Of a stretch of 64,000 bases of DNA, positions 1 through 7,413 are shown one piece after another. The stretch is from contig CAWAFH010000018.1 in NCBI GenBank assembly GCA_963781265.1, forward strand, positions 434,001 through 498,000, read 5' to 3'. Origin of the DNA: WHSW01 sp963781265. Its GTDB lineage: Bacteria; Actinomycetota; Thermoleophilia; Solirubrobacterales; 70-9. The position numbers and the translations under genes were made by a program. The notes below the pieces were generated by a model. That model saw only the letters and a program-made list of their open reading frames with translations, searched no databases and was not told where the DNA came from. The number at the start of each line of letters is the position of its first letter. Positions within the stretch are counted from its first letter, which is position 1.

Positions 1-1
1 G

Positions 2-976
2 GTGGTCGTCGCCGAGGAGCGGCCCGAGGAGCCGAGGACCCAGGCGGACGAGCATGAGCGCTTCGCCGAGCAGGCCGGCGGCTCCCAGGCGGAGGTCGTC
101 GACTACGAGGAGCCCGCTCCCGAGCTCGGCAGCCTGAACAAGGACTACACGATCCCCGGCGTGGACCCGTCCGAGTCGAACCCGTACCGCTGGCACACCG
201 GCGAGAAGCGCGACCACGGCGGCGAGGACGCGATCGAGATCATCGACGTGGTCAAGCAGTTCGGCCGCACGCGGATCCTCAACGGGCTCAACCTCGGCCT
301 GCCCGACGACCAGATCTCAATGGTGCTCGGCCCGTCGGGAACCGGAAAGTCGGTGTTGATCAAGCACATCGTCGGTCTCCTGTATCCGGATTCCGGCGAC
401 GTGCTCGTCCACGGCGAGTCGGTCCCGGGCATGTCCGACGACGAGCTGTTCGAGATGCGCAAGAAGTTCGGCCTGCTGTTCCAGGACGGGGCGCTGTTCG
501 GCTCGATGAACATCTTCGACAACGTCGCCTTCCCGCTGCGCCAGCACACGGACAAGTCGGAGGACGAGATCGGGGAGATCGTCAACCGGCGGCTGCGCGA
601 GGTCGGCCTGTCGGAGGCGACCGAGAAGATGCCGAACGAGCTCTCGGGCGGGATGCGCAAGCGCGCCGGCTTCGCCCGGGCGCTGGTGCTCGACCCGGCG
701 ATCGTCATGTTCGACGAGCCCGACTCCGGCCTCGACCCGGTTCGGACCGCGCTGCTGTGCGAGCTGATCCGCGAGGTCCACGAGGAGAACGGCGGCTGCT
801 ACATGGTGATCAGCCACGACCTCGGCACCGCGCGCCGGATCGCCGACTTCATCGCCGTGCTCTGGAAGGGCAAGATCGTCGAGTCCGGCCCGTCCGAGGA
901 GCTGTTCAACTCCGACAACGAGTTCGTCAGCCAGTTCCTCAACGCGGAGACGCAGGGTCCGCTCGCGATGGATTGA
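2..976 (+). CDS. Mce/MlaF-type ABC transporter ATP-binding protein (5' end may lie outside the window)
   Basis: This is the ATPase of an ABC importer for lipids or other hydrophobic substrates of the Mce/Mla type. Seen: Walker A GPSGTGKS near residue 110, signature LSGGM near 214, Walker B VMFDEPDSGLDP near 236 and the H-loop ISHD near 270. The LSGGM signature followed by RKR and the DSGLDP D-loop are typical of the MlaF/Mkl group. About 75 acidic, low-complexity residues precede the ABC domain. The frame is open to the window edge, so the GTG at base 2 is only a provisional start. It is followed after about 100 bases by an MMPL transporter on the same strand. No Mce or MlaE partner is visible here, so the substrate is unknown. 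Confidence 0.88.
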   Translation: MVVAEERPEEPRTQADEHERFAEQAGGSQAEVVDYEEPAPELGSLNKDYTIPGVDPSESNPYRWHTGEKRDHGGEDAIEIIDVVKQFGRTRILNGLNLGLPDDQISMVLGPSGTGKSVLIKHIVGLLYPDSGDVLVHGESVPGMSDDELFEMRKKFGLLFQDGALFGSMNIFDNVAFPLRQHTDKSEDEIGEIVNRRLREVGLSEATEKMPNELSGGMRKRAGFARALVLDPAIVMFDEPDSGLDPVRTALLCELIREVHEENGGCYMVISHDLGTARRIADFIAVLWKGKIVESGPSEELFNSDNEFVSQFLNAETQGPLAMD

Positions 977-1023
977 CGAAGTTGCTGGCTCCTCGGTGCT
1001 CGATCCGCGACCCTCGAGCGGCT

Positions 1024-1044
1024 GGCAACTGACAACTGGCAACT
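1024..1044. repeat. three tandem heptamers (GGCAACT, GACAACT, GGCAACT)
   Basis: Three consecutive 7-base units, two identical and one differing by one base, fill part of the gap between the ABC ATPase and the MMPL gene. They resemble the short tandem heptamer repeats known from cyanobacteria. Other heptamer arrays occur in this window. Confidence 0.7.
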
Positions 1045-1073
1045 CGAACATCCGCGCACCCTAGTCTTCCGAC

Positions 1074-3761
1074 ATTGCGAGGGATCTGTTCGCACGGCTC
1101 GCGGCGTGGTGCGTCGAGCAGCCGATCCCGGTCGTCGTCGCGGTCGTGCTGGTCGCGCTGCTCGGCGCGGTCGCGGCGCTGCGGCTCGAGCCCGACGCCG
1201 GCACCGACCAGCTCGTCGACAGCGGCTCGGCCGCCGACCGGGCGACCGAGGACTTCGAGCACAAGTTCGGCGACGACGCGGTTGTCGTCCTCGTCAAGGG
1301 CGACCTCGACCAGCTCGTGCTCACATCCGACCTCGGCAAGCTGCTGTCGCTCGAGGGCTGCCTCTCGGGCAACGTCGAGGGCGGCAAGGTGTTCACCGAC
1401 AAGCCGGCCCCGGCGCCGTGTGCGGCGCTCGCCGCGAGCCAGCCGGCCCAGGCGGTGCTCGGCGGGGCGACCTTTCTCAACCAGTCCGCGATCCAGGCGA
1501 CCAACGTGCTCCAGGGCCAATCGAAGGCCGCGGTCAAGCAGGCGCGCGCGGCCGCCGCGGCGGCGCTCGAGCGCGCCCGCCGCCAGGGCCTCAGCACCGA
1601 GCAGCAGCAGGCCGCCGCGAAGGCGGCCGCCGACGAGGTCCTGACCCAGTTCCGGCAGCGGCTGCTGCAGCTCTCGGTCCAGTACGGCCAGACCGGCCTG
1701 CCGCGCCTCGACGACCCGACGTTCGTCAGCGCGGTCGTCTTCGACCCGGCGCGGCCGGGCGAGCCGAAGCCGCGCTTCTCGATCTTCTGGCCGAGCTCCG
1801 ACGCCGCGCAGATCCTGATCCGGCTGAAGCCCGATCTGAGCGAGTCGGAGCGCAGCGAGGCGATCGGGCAGATCCGCGACGCGGTCGGCGACGACGCCTT
1901 CAAGATCCGCGGCGCCGAGTACGTGGTGAGCGGCGCCCCGGTCGTCGTCGACGGGCTCGCCGACAAGCTCTCCAGCTCGATCCTGATCCTGCTGGCGGCG
2001 GCGCTCGTGGTCATGCTGATCACCCTGGCGCTGGTCCTGGGGCCGCCTGCGCGGCTGTTGCCGCTCGCGGTGGCGCTCGTCGCGACGGCGATCACCTTCG
2101 GCCTGCTGGCCGCGTTCGGCGGTTCGCTGACGATGGCGTCGATCGCGGTCCTGCCGATCCTGATCGGGCTCGCGGTCGACTACGCGATCCAGTTCCAGGC
2201 CCGCTTCAACGAGGCGCGCGGCCAGGGCTCGTCGCCGGCGCGGGCCGCGGTCGAGGCGGCCGCCCGGGGCGGGCCGGTGATCGCGACCGCGGCGTTCGCC
2301 ACCGCTGCAGGCTTTTTGGTCCTGCTGCTGTCGCCGATCCCGATGATCCGCGGCTTCGGCCTGCTCTTGGTGGTCGGGGTGGCGGTGTCGCTCGCGGTGG
2401 CCCTGACGGCCGGGTTGGCGGTGTTGTCGCTGACGCCCAGGGATCGAGGCCGCTCGCCGCTCGCCGCTCGCCGCTCGAGATCCCCGCGGGAGCCGGGGCG
2501 GCTGGCGAAGCTCGGCGACGCCAAGGCCGCGGTCGCGGGCCGGATCCGGGCGCTCGGGCGCCGGGCGCTCGCGGTCTCGGTCGCCTTCCCAGGCCGGGTG
2601 CTGGCGGTCGGGCTCGTGATCGCGGTCGCCGGCTGGGCGGTCGGTACCAAGGCCGAGTTGATCTCCGACCTGCGCGAGCTCGTGCCGAGCGGCCTGCCCG
2701 AGCTGCGCAACGTCGACGAGCTCCAGGACGCCACGGGCGTCTCGGGCGAGGTGGAGGTCGCGGTGCGCGCCGACGACCTCGACGACCCCGCGGTCGTCGC
2801 CTGGATGCGCGGGTTCAAGCAGCGGGTGCTCGACGACGCGGGCTACGCCGACGACTCGACCCCGTGCGTCGACCAGGACACGCGGCTGTGCCCGTACATC
2901 GCGCTCCCGGACCTGTTCGGCACCGAGACCCCCGACAGCCGCGAGCGGGTTCAGGGGGTCCTCAACCTGTTGCCTCAGTACTTCCTCGCCGCCTTCGTCA
3001 ACCGCACGAGCCCGGACTCGACCGCCGGCACCGCGGTGATCCCGTTCGGGATCAAGGTGATGCCGTTCGACGAGCAGAAGGAGCTGATCGACTCGATCCG
3101 CGCCCAGATCGACCCGCCCGGCACCGAGAACGACCCACCGCCCGGGGTCACCGCGGAGGTCGTCGGGCTGCCGGTGCTGGCGGCCGACGCGAACTCGGCC
3201 CTGTCGTCGAACCGCTACCTGCTGGCGCTCGCGGGCCTCGCTGCCGTCGCGCTCGCCCTGCTCGCCGTCTATCGGTCGCTGCGGCGGGCGCTGATCCCGC
3301 TGATCCCGATCGTGCTCGCGACCGGGTGGGCGGCGCTCGGGCTGGCGATCGCCGGAGTGTCCCTGAACCCGATGTCGGCGACGCTCGGGGCGCTGGTGAT
3401 CGCGATCGCGACCGAGTTCAGCGTCCTGCTCGCGGCCCGCTACGAGGAGGAGCGGACGCCGGGCGTCGCGATCGGCGAGGCGCTGCGGCGCGCCTACTCG
3501 CGAACCGGGATGGCGGTGCTGGCATCCGGGGTGACCGCGATCGCCGGCTTCGCGGTGCTCGCGGCCACCGACATTCGGATGCTCCGCGACTTCGGCCTCG
3601 TCACGGTGCTCGACCTCGGCGTGGCGCTGCTCGGCGTGCTCGTCCTGCTGCCGGCGGCGCTGGTCTGGGCGGAGACCCGGCTCGCACCCCGCGAAGCGTC
3701 GTCGCCGGCGGCGCGGCAGCCGGCGCGCGGCCGGGCCCTGCTGCGGGGCGGCAGGTCATAG
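1074..3761 (+). CDS. MMPL/RND-family transporter, possible ATT start
   Basis: This is a large RND-superfamily membrane transporter of the MMPL type, probably moving lipids or hydrophobic compounds by proton motive force. Seen: an N-terminal transmembrane helix, a long extracytoplasmic loop with an Ala/Gln-rich helical stretch near residues 145-185, a first membrane bundle near 300-450, a second loop from about 520, and a second bundle from about 700 to 860. This two-fold repeat is diagnostic. The usual in-frame GTG at 1146 would cut into the first membrane helix. The frame opens after a stop at 1062, and the only codon that keeps the whole helix is ATT at 1074, six bases after a TAGTCT hexamer. 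A Ser/Arg-rich insert near residue 460 is encoded by heptamer repeats. Confidence 0.85.
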   Translation: MARDLFARLAAWCVEQPIPVVVAVVLVALLGAVAALRLEPDAGTDQLVDSGSAADRATEDFEHKFGDDAVVVLVKGDLDQLVLTSDLGKLLSLEGCLSGNVEGGKVFTDKPAPAPCAALAASQPAQAVLGGATFLNQSAIQATNVLQGQSKAAVKQARAAAAAALERARRQGLSTEQQQAAAKAAADEVLTQFRQRLLQLSVQYGQTGLPRLDDPTFVSAVVFDPARPGEPKPRFSIFWPSSDAAQILIRLKPDLSESERSEAIGQIRDAVGDDAFKIRGAEYVVSGAPVVVDGLADKLSSSILILLAAALVVMLITLALVLGPPARLLPLAVALVATAITFGLLAAFGGSLTMASIAVLPILIGLAVDYAIQFQARFNEARGQGSSPARAAVEAAARGGPVIATAAFATAAGFLVLLLSPIPMIRGFGLLLVVGVAVSLAVALTAGLAVLSLTPRDRGRSPLAARRSRSPREPGRLAKLGDAKAAVAGRIRALGRRALAVSVAFPGRVLAVGLVIAVAGWAVGTKAELISDLRELVPSGLPELRNVDELQDATGVSGEVEVAVRADDLDDPAVVAWMRGFKQRVLDDAGYADDSTPCVDQDTRLCPYIALPDLFGTETPDSRERVQGVLNLLPQYFLAAFVNRTSPDSTAGTAVIPFGIKVMPFDEQKELIDSIRAQIDPPGTENDPPPGVTAEVVGLPVLAADANSALSSNRYLLALAGLAAVALALLAVYRSLRRALIPLIPIVLATGWAALGLAIAGVSLNPMSATLGALVIAIATEFSVLLAARYEEERTPGVAIGEALRRAYSRTGMAVLASGVTAIAGFAVLAATDIRMLRDFGLVTVLDLGVALLGVLVLLPAALVWAETRLAPREASSPAARQPARGRALLRGGRS
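2451..2478 (+). repeat. heptamer array CGCTCGC x3 plus partial, inside the MMPL gene
   Basis: Three perfect CGCTCGC units and a fourth matching 6 of 7 bases lie in frame inside the transporter gene, flanked by short inverted GATC-containing arms. They encode a Ser/Ala/Arg-rich linker between the first membrane bundle and the second half. The same unit, on the other strand, lies inside the crotonase gene near 43.4 kb. Confidence 0.75.
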
Positions 3762-3777
3762 GGTCGTACGCGATCCC

Positions 3778-4485
3778 GTGGCGAGCGATCCCAAAGACGC
3801 GAAGCAGGCCAAGAAGCCCGGCAGCCGCTACTCGCTCTGGGTCGGGGTCGCGTTCCTGATCCTGATCGTGGTCGCGACCGTGAACACGCTGAAGACCCGC
3901 GACGACGGGATCCTCGGCGCGACGGCCACCGAGGCCGGCGAGTCGATGCCGGAGTTCGCCCTCCCGGAGCTGCTCGGCAGCAACGAGGGCGACGCCAACA
4001 TCTACCAGGACGACTGCCGCACCGGAGCCAACCCCTGCCCGAGCGACGACCGCCGGACGCCGGCCTGCGAAGTCGACCTGCCGGAGGTGATCCGGGTGTG
4101 CGACCTGTTCGACAAGCCGCTCGTGATCTCGTTCTGGTTCACCCGCGGCGCCGACTGCCTGCCGACGCAGGACCTGATCGACGAGGTCTCCCGCCGCTAC
4201 GCCGGGCGGGTCAACTTCCTCTCGGTGAACGTCCACGACGACCACGACGACGCGGCGCAGATCGTCCGCGACCACGGCTGGCGGATCCCGGTCGGCTGGG
4301 ACGCCGACGGCGCCGTCTCGAACCTCTATCGGGTCGGCGGCTGCCCGACCGTCGCCTTCGGCTACCCGGGCGGGCTGCTGCGCGAGGCCGTGATCGGCAG
4401 CGATGCGCTCTCGGAGGGCAAGCTGACCGCCGACCTCGACGCGCTGCTGCGGGAGTCCGCGCGGCGCGCGGAGCTGTCGCGGTGA
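3778..4485 (+). CDS. membrane-anchored thioredoxin-fold protein with a single active-site cysteine
   Basis: 235 residues with one N-terminal membrane helix (about residues 18-38) and an extracytoplasmic thioredoxin-like domain, as in the TlpA/ResA group. Seen: the active-site loop reads GADCLPTQ, so only C127 is present and the second cysteine of CxxC is Thr. A cis-proline loop GCPTVAF follows near residue 189 and carries another cysteine. An insert with three more cysteines lies around residues 80-110. The single active-site cysteine suggests a peroxiredoxin-like, monothiol or binding role rather than ordinary disulfide exchange, which is inference. The GTG start overlaps nothing upstream. 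The stop codon overlaps the start of the next gene by 4 bases, so the two are probably translationally coupled. Confidence 0.8.
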   Translation: MASDPKDAKQAKKPGSRYSLWVGVAFLILIVVATVNTLKTRDDGILGATATEAGESMPEFALPELLGSNEGDANIYQDDCRTGANPCPSDDRRTPACEVDLPEVIRVCDLFDKPLVISFWFTRGADCLPTQDLIDEVSRRYAGRVNFLSVNVHDDHDDAAQIVRDHGWRIPVGWDADGAVSNLYRVGGCPTVAFGYPGGLLREAVIGSDALSEGKLTADLDALLRESARRAELSR

Positions 4486-5129
4486 GCGAAGCCGCAGAGC
4501 CCGAGGCGCGCCAGGGCTGGATCGCCGCCGAGCTCGCCGAGGAGTTCCCCGGGCTCGCCCTGCTCGAGCTCACGGTCGAGCGCGGCTCGGGGCGCTCCGG
4601 GCGCGAGGTCAAGGAGCGCCTGCGGGTGCTCTCGGACCGCTTCGCCGGCGCCCAGGCGGTGAACCTGCGCCAGCAGCCGATCCCGTGGGCCTACCGGGTG
4701 TTCTACCGCCACATCGGCCTCGACCCCGACGAGCAGCTGACCCCGGTGGAGGCGCTCGCCCTGGAGCGGATGAAGAAGGGCGCGTTTCGCAGCAGCAACC
4801 TGCTCGACGACGCGCTCACGATCGCCACGATCGAGTCCGGGGTCGCGATGCGCGCCTTCGACGCCGACCGGGTCAGCGGGCCGCTGGGGATCCGCCTCAG
4901 CGCGCCCGGCGAGGCGCTCGCGGGCCGCCCCGGCGAGCTGCCGCAGGGCACCCTGGTGATCGCCGACGCCGAGCGCCCGCTGGCCCTGCTGTTCGGTGCG
5001 CTGGCGGCCGGGCGCGGGGTGCGCCCGAAGACGCGGCGCACGACCCTGGTCGCGATCGGGGTGAGTGGCGTGCCCGCGATCGCGGTCGAGGAAGCGCTTT
5101 GGCTCGCCGCCGGGGTCATGCGCGGGTAG
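4482..5129 (+). CDS. B3/B4 tRNA-binding-domain protein (stand-alone PheT editing-domain homologue)
   Basis: 215 residues made of a B3/4 domain, the fold used for tRNA editing in the beta subunit of phenylalanyl-tRNA synthetase. Seen: the family-like core QQPIPWAYRVFYRHIGLDPD near residue 65, then a Leu/Glu-rich helix and the SSNLLDDALTIATI stretch near 105. No synthetase domains are attached. Stand-alone members are thought to edit mischarged tRNA in trans or act on amino-acid-like ligands; this one is untested. It starts with a GTG whose last two bases overlap the stop of the thioredoxin-like gene, and the longer upstream open frame is antisense-like shadow. The TAG stop is part of a TAGAAT hexamer that may serve as the -10 box of the next gene. 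Confidence 0.78.
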   Translation: MSEAAEPEARQGWIAAELAEEFPGLALLELTVERGSGRSGREVKERLRVLSDRFAGAQAVNLRQQPIPWAYRVFYRHIGLDPDEQLTPVEALALERMKKGAFRSSNLLDDALTIATIESGVAMRAFDADRVSGPLGIRLSAPGEALAGRPGELPQGTLVIADAERPLALLFGALAAGRGVRPKTRRTTLVAIGVSGVPAIAVEEALWLAAGVMRG

Positions 5130-5132
5130 AAT
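5127..5132 (+). promoter_or_regulatory. -10 hexamer TAGAAT for the gene at 5165
   Basis: A near-consensus -10 box overlaps the stop codon of the B3/4 gene. It lies about 30 bases upstream of a strong GGAAGGAG ribosome-binding site. No convincing -35 box is visible. Confidence 0.45.
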
Positions 5133-5164
5133 CGGCGCCGTAGGCGACGGGCGGAAGGAGAGCC

Positions 5165-5686
5165 TTGCCCGAACTGCTCGAGCACCGCGATCGGATCAAC
5201 CCGCTGTCGGGGATCGCAGCGCCGACCGAGGGCGCCGAGCGCCGTGCCCGAGACGACCTCCGCGGCCAGATCGCGCGCCTCGAGCGGGAGCTCGGCGAGC
5301 TGTTCGCCTCCTCGTTCCCCCGCCTCGACATCGATTGGGGCATCGGCGCCGTCGGCGGGCCGCGCGTCATGACGACCGGTGAGCTCGAGCGCATCCGGGA
5401 CGCGCTCTCGCTGCGGCTGCGTGACGCCCGGGCCGAGCTCGCCCGCCGCGCCGACGTCGAGGAGGCAAATCGTGGCCTGCTCGAGCGGATGATCGCCGCG
5501 CCGGATCGTCACCGCTGGGTGATCGTCTCCAACCAGGACGTCGGCGAGCCCGGCTGCCGGCACTGGCATTCGCGCCCGCGCTGGGGGCTGCTCGGGATGC
5601 TGCTGGGCTGGTGGCGAATCCGGCTCTCCTCCGGTTGTCCGTTAGCGAAGGGGCTCGGGCCCCCGGTGCCGAGCGGCGCGCGCTGA
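5165..5686 (+). CDS. conserved-looking hypothetical protein with helical N-terminus
   Basis: I do not recognise a characterised family. The 173-residue product starts with TTG, chosen because a strong GGAAGGAG site precedes it by four bases. Residues 20-55 and 75-110 are charged helices rich in Arg, Glu and Leu that look coiled-coil. The C-terminal part contains VIVSNQDVGEPGCRHWHSRP near residue 120 and then a hydrophobic GMLLGWWRIRLSSGCPL stretch with two conserved-looking cysteines and two histidines, which could bind metal. The last dozen residues look like added tail. It probably has its own promoter inside the preceding gene. Confidence 0.6.
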   Translation: MPELLEHRDRINPLSGIAAPTEGAERRARDDLRGQIARLERELGELFASSFPRLDIDWGIGAVGGPRVMTTGELERIRDALSLRLRDARAELARRADVEEANRGLLERMIAAPDRHRWVIVSNQDVGEPGCRHWHSRPRWGLLGMLLGWWRIRLSSGCPLAKGLGPPVPSGAR

Positions 5687-5693
5687 CCATCTA

Positions 5694-6182
5694 GTGGCCA
5701 AGAAGCGACGCAAGCAGCGCCCGCGGCGGCCGGCGGCTGAGCGCTCGCCCGCCGCTCCCGCGCCGACCAAGGCGACGCCGAGACCGGTTCGCAAGCCGAT
5801 CGAGGAGGAACGGCCCGAGGCGCCCTGGGCGCCGTTTCCGCTGGTCGAACTGCTCGTCCTGGCCGGGCTCGGGATGCTGGTCGCCGCGTTCTTCACGGAC
5901 GGGCGCACGAGCACCGCGCTGCTCGTGGTCGGCCTGTCGCTCGGTTCGCTGGCCGGGCTCGAGCTCTCGATCCGCGAGCACTTCGGCGGGTACCGCTCCC
6001 ATACGACCCTGCTCGCCGGCGCCGCCGGCGTCGCCGTGATCGGCTTTCTCTTCTACGTGGTCCCCGACGCCCTGCCGCCGGCCGGCCGCCTGATCGCCGG
6101 GATCGCGGTCGGCCTGATCACCGCCGCGCTGCTCGCGCGGGCCTTCCGGGCGCGCTCCGGGCAGCTGGTCAAACTGCGCTGA
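5694..6182 (+). CDS. small integral membrane protein with basic N-terminus
   Basis: 162 residues. The first 45 are very basic and proline-rich (KKRRKQRPRRP near residue 3), followed by four predicted membrane helices at roughly 45-65, 70-90, 105-122 and 127-150 and a short basic tail. The GTG start lies seven bases after the previous stop, with no clear ribosome-binding site. I recognise no functional motif. It forms a same-strand run with the flanking genes. Confidence 0.65.
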   Translation: MAKKRRKQRPRRPAAERSPAAPAPTKATPRPVRKPIEEERPEAPWAPFPLVELLVLAGLGMLVAAFFTDGRTSTALLVVGLSLGSLAGLELSIREHFGGYRSHTTLLAGAAGVAVIGFLFYVVPDALPPAGRLIAGIAVGLITAALLARAFRARSGQLVKLR

Positions 6183-6205
6183 CGGCGGGGTAACCTGGGC
6201 GGACG

Positions 6206-6592
6206 ATGCTGGCCCGGATCAGGGAGATCATGGGCGGTCCCGCCAGCGCGGCGCTCGTCCTCTTGATGCTCGCGGGCTGCCTGCTGCTCTGGGTCGGGGT
6301 CCCGGTCGGCTGGCTGTGGATCGGATCGCAGGTCCAGAGCACCTCGTCGCTGGGCACGGCGCTGATGGTCACCATGTTCGGGACCCTCGTCTCGATCGTG
6401 CTCCTGGTGTTCGTCCTCGGGCGCCTCAACCGCTGGCACACCGAGCTCAACGAGCGCCGCGACCGGCCGCTGCGCTCGTCGGCGCTCGAAGTGATCCTCG
6501 TCTCCTCGGCCGGGTTGGCGATCGTCGGCTTCGGGATCTGGTTCTTCGGCTTCGCCGGAGCCAGCCCCGTGCCGCTCAACATCGGTTTCTAG
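6206..6592 (+). CDS. small membrane protein, unknown function
   Basis: 128 residues with three strong hydrophobic segments (about 13-37, 50-72 and 97-115) and a charged cytoplasmic loop carrying NRWHTELNERRDRP between the second and third. No known family recognised. The ATG has no Shine-Dalgarno; a TAACCT hexamer ends nine bases upstream, which fits a very short or absent leader. A perfect 11-bp hairpin follows the gene. Confidence 0.62.
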   Translation: MLARIREIMGGPASAALVLLMLAGCLLLWVGVPVGWLWIGSQVQSTSSLGTALMVTMFGTLVSIVLLVFVLGRLNRWHTELNERRDRPLRSSALEVILVSSAGLAIVGFGIWFFGFAGASPVPLNIGF

Positions 6593-6614
6593 GGATCGCC
6601 CCGCCCGGGGCGGC

Positions 6615-6639
6615 GGGGCGGGCGCTGAGCGCCCGCCCC
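6615..6639. terminator. perfect 11-bp hairpin between convergent genes
   Basis: GGGGCGGGCGC pairs perfectly with GCGCCCGCCCC across a 3-base loop, between a plus-strand gene ending at 6592 and the minus-strand mIHF gene ending at 6670. There is no U-tract, as is common for terminators in GC-rich actinobacteria. Confidence 0.65.
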
Positions 6640-6669
6640 TTCGACGATCTCAAACCCCCCTGGTGGCGG

Positions 6670-7011
6670 CTAGCTGGCGTGCAACGGACGCTTAGCCTCG
6701 AGCTCAACTGCGAGCAGCTCGCGCTGGCGGCTGGTCAGCCGGTTGAGCTCGCGGTTCTCGTTCACGGCGATCGAGAACAGGAACTTGCGGGCGCGGGTCC
6801 GACCCCACCGGCGTTGGCTGCGCAGCAGCTCACCGATGGACATCGACCCGGCCTCCCAGGGGCACTCTCGGACGATCTCCGCCGCATCGACGGCTCCGGT
6901 CGCGATCGCGCGCTTCAGCGCGGCTCGCGCCAGCCGTACCCGGTTGGCGTGTGCGAGCGCCTGCATGTGCTGCGGCATCGCGGCAGGGGCCAAGGTCGAG
7001 GCAGCTTCCAT
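6670..7011 (-). CDS. mihF: actinobacterial integration host factor (mIHF-like DNA-binding protein)
   Basis: 113 residues resembling actinobacterial IHF, a nucleoid protein unrelated to the HU fold that bends DNA and is needed for nucleoid organisation and phage integration. Seen: the helical N-terminal block ANRVRLARAALKRAIATG, then the central MSIGELLRSQRRWGRTRARK segment, which matches the helix-two-turn-helix of the family, and the final LTSRQRELLAVEL helix. The ATG is chosen because AAGGAG sits five bases upstream; a GTG two codons earlier lies inside that site. Its canonical promoter is about 160 bases upstream, leaving a long leader. Family assignment is by pattern recognition. Confidence 0.75.
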   Translation of the reverse strand: MEAASTLAPAAMPQHMQALAHANRVRLARAALKRAIATGAVDAAEIVRECPWEAGSMSIGELLRSQRRWGRTRARKFLFSIAVNENRELNRLTSRQRELLAVELEAKRPLHAS

Positions 7012-7172
7012 TCTCACTCCTTCTCTGAGTGGTTAGTGCGGTTGGCGGGGTATCGGGCGTCGTCGCTCCGGGCGGGTCCGAGAACCCGCTTAACGGTCAC
7101 GTCCGGGACAAAACTCTCTCTCCATTTCGTCCCGTCCGCTCCCTGCCCCGGGGTGCGTACGGCGCGAGACGG

Positions 7173-7201
7173 AACCTAGAAATCCCGCCCCCCCTAGTCA
7201 A
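7173..7201 (-). promoter_or_regulatory. promoter of the mIHF gene (TTGACT, 17 bases, TAGGTT)
   Basis: Reading the minus strand, TTGACT at 7201-7196 and TAGGTT at 7178-7173 are separated by exactly 17 bases. This is the best match to a housekeeping sigma-70-type promoter that I see in the window. Transcription should start near 7166. Confidence 0.7.
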
Positions 7202-7346
7202 CCGCCAACCCGCTCCGGCGGTAACAGTTCGTTCGCTACGAGCATGCTTTTCGTTCACAACTCGGGCTTGTTCAGAAATGGACAAGAGGAATTTCCCCCG
7301 GTGGGGGGATTGCACAACGCCCGAAATCGCGCGCAACCACTGTGCG

Positions 7347-7393
7347 CCGAGTTTCATCTGAACCACCTCAGGGGTGGTCAGGATGAATCTCGG
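7347..7393 (-). terminator. long stem-loop downstream of the SPT-like gene
   Basis: Arms CCGAG, TTCATC and TGAACCACC pair with GGTGGTCA, GATGAA and CTCGG around a TCAGG loop, with only isolated mismatches, giving about 20 bp of stem. It begins 21 bases after the stop of the minus-strand gene. It is probably a terminator, but it is longer than usual. Confidence 0.6.
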
Positions 7394-7413
7394 CGGGGCT
7401 GGGCGGCGGGGGG

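Larger units (their letters stand above)
7012..7413. other. 402-bp intergenic region with mIHF promoter, leader and hairpins
   Basis: No gene is visible on either strand. On the minus strand it holds a canonical -35/-10 pair and about 155 bases of untranslated leader before mIHF. A C5/G5 stem at about 7294-7308 and a long imperfect stem-loop at 7347-7393 lie upstream of the promoter. Base composition is less GC-rich around 7220-7300 than in the flanks. Confidence 0.6.

Noticed and set aside
1106..3859. 917-codon open frame overlapping the MMPL gene, and many other long overlapping frames throughout
   Set aside because: Their products are extreme Arg/Pro/Gly/Ala mixtures that simply shadow the real genes in very GC-rich DNA; no domain is recognisable in them.
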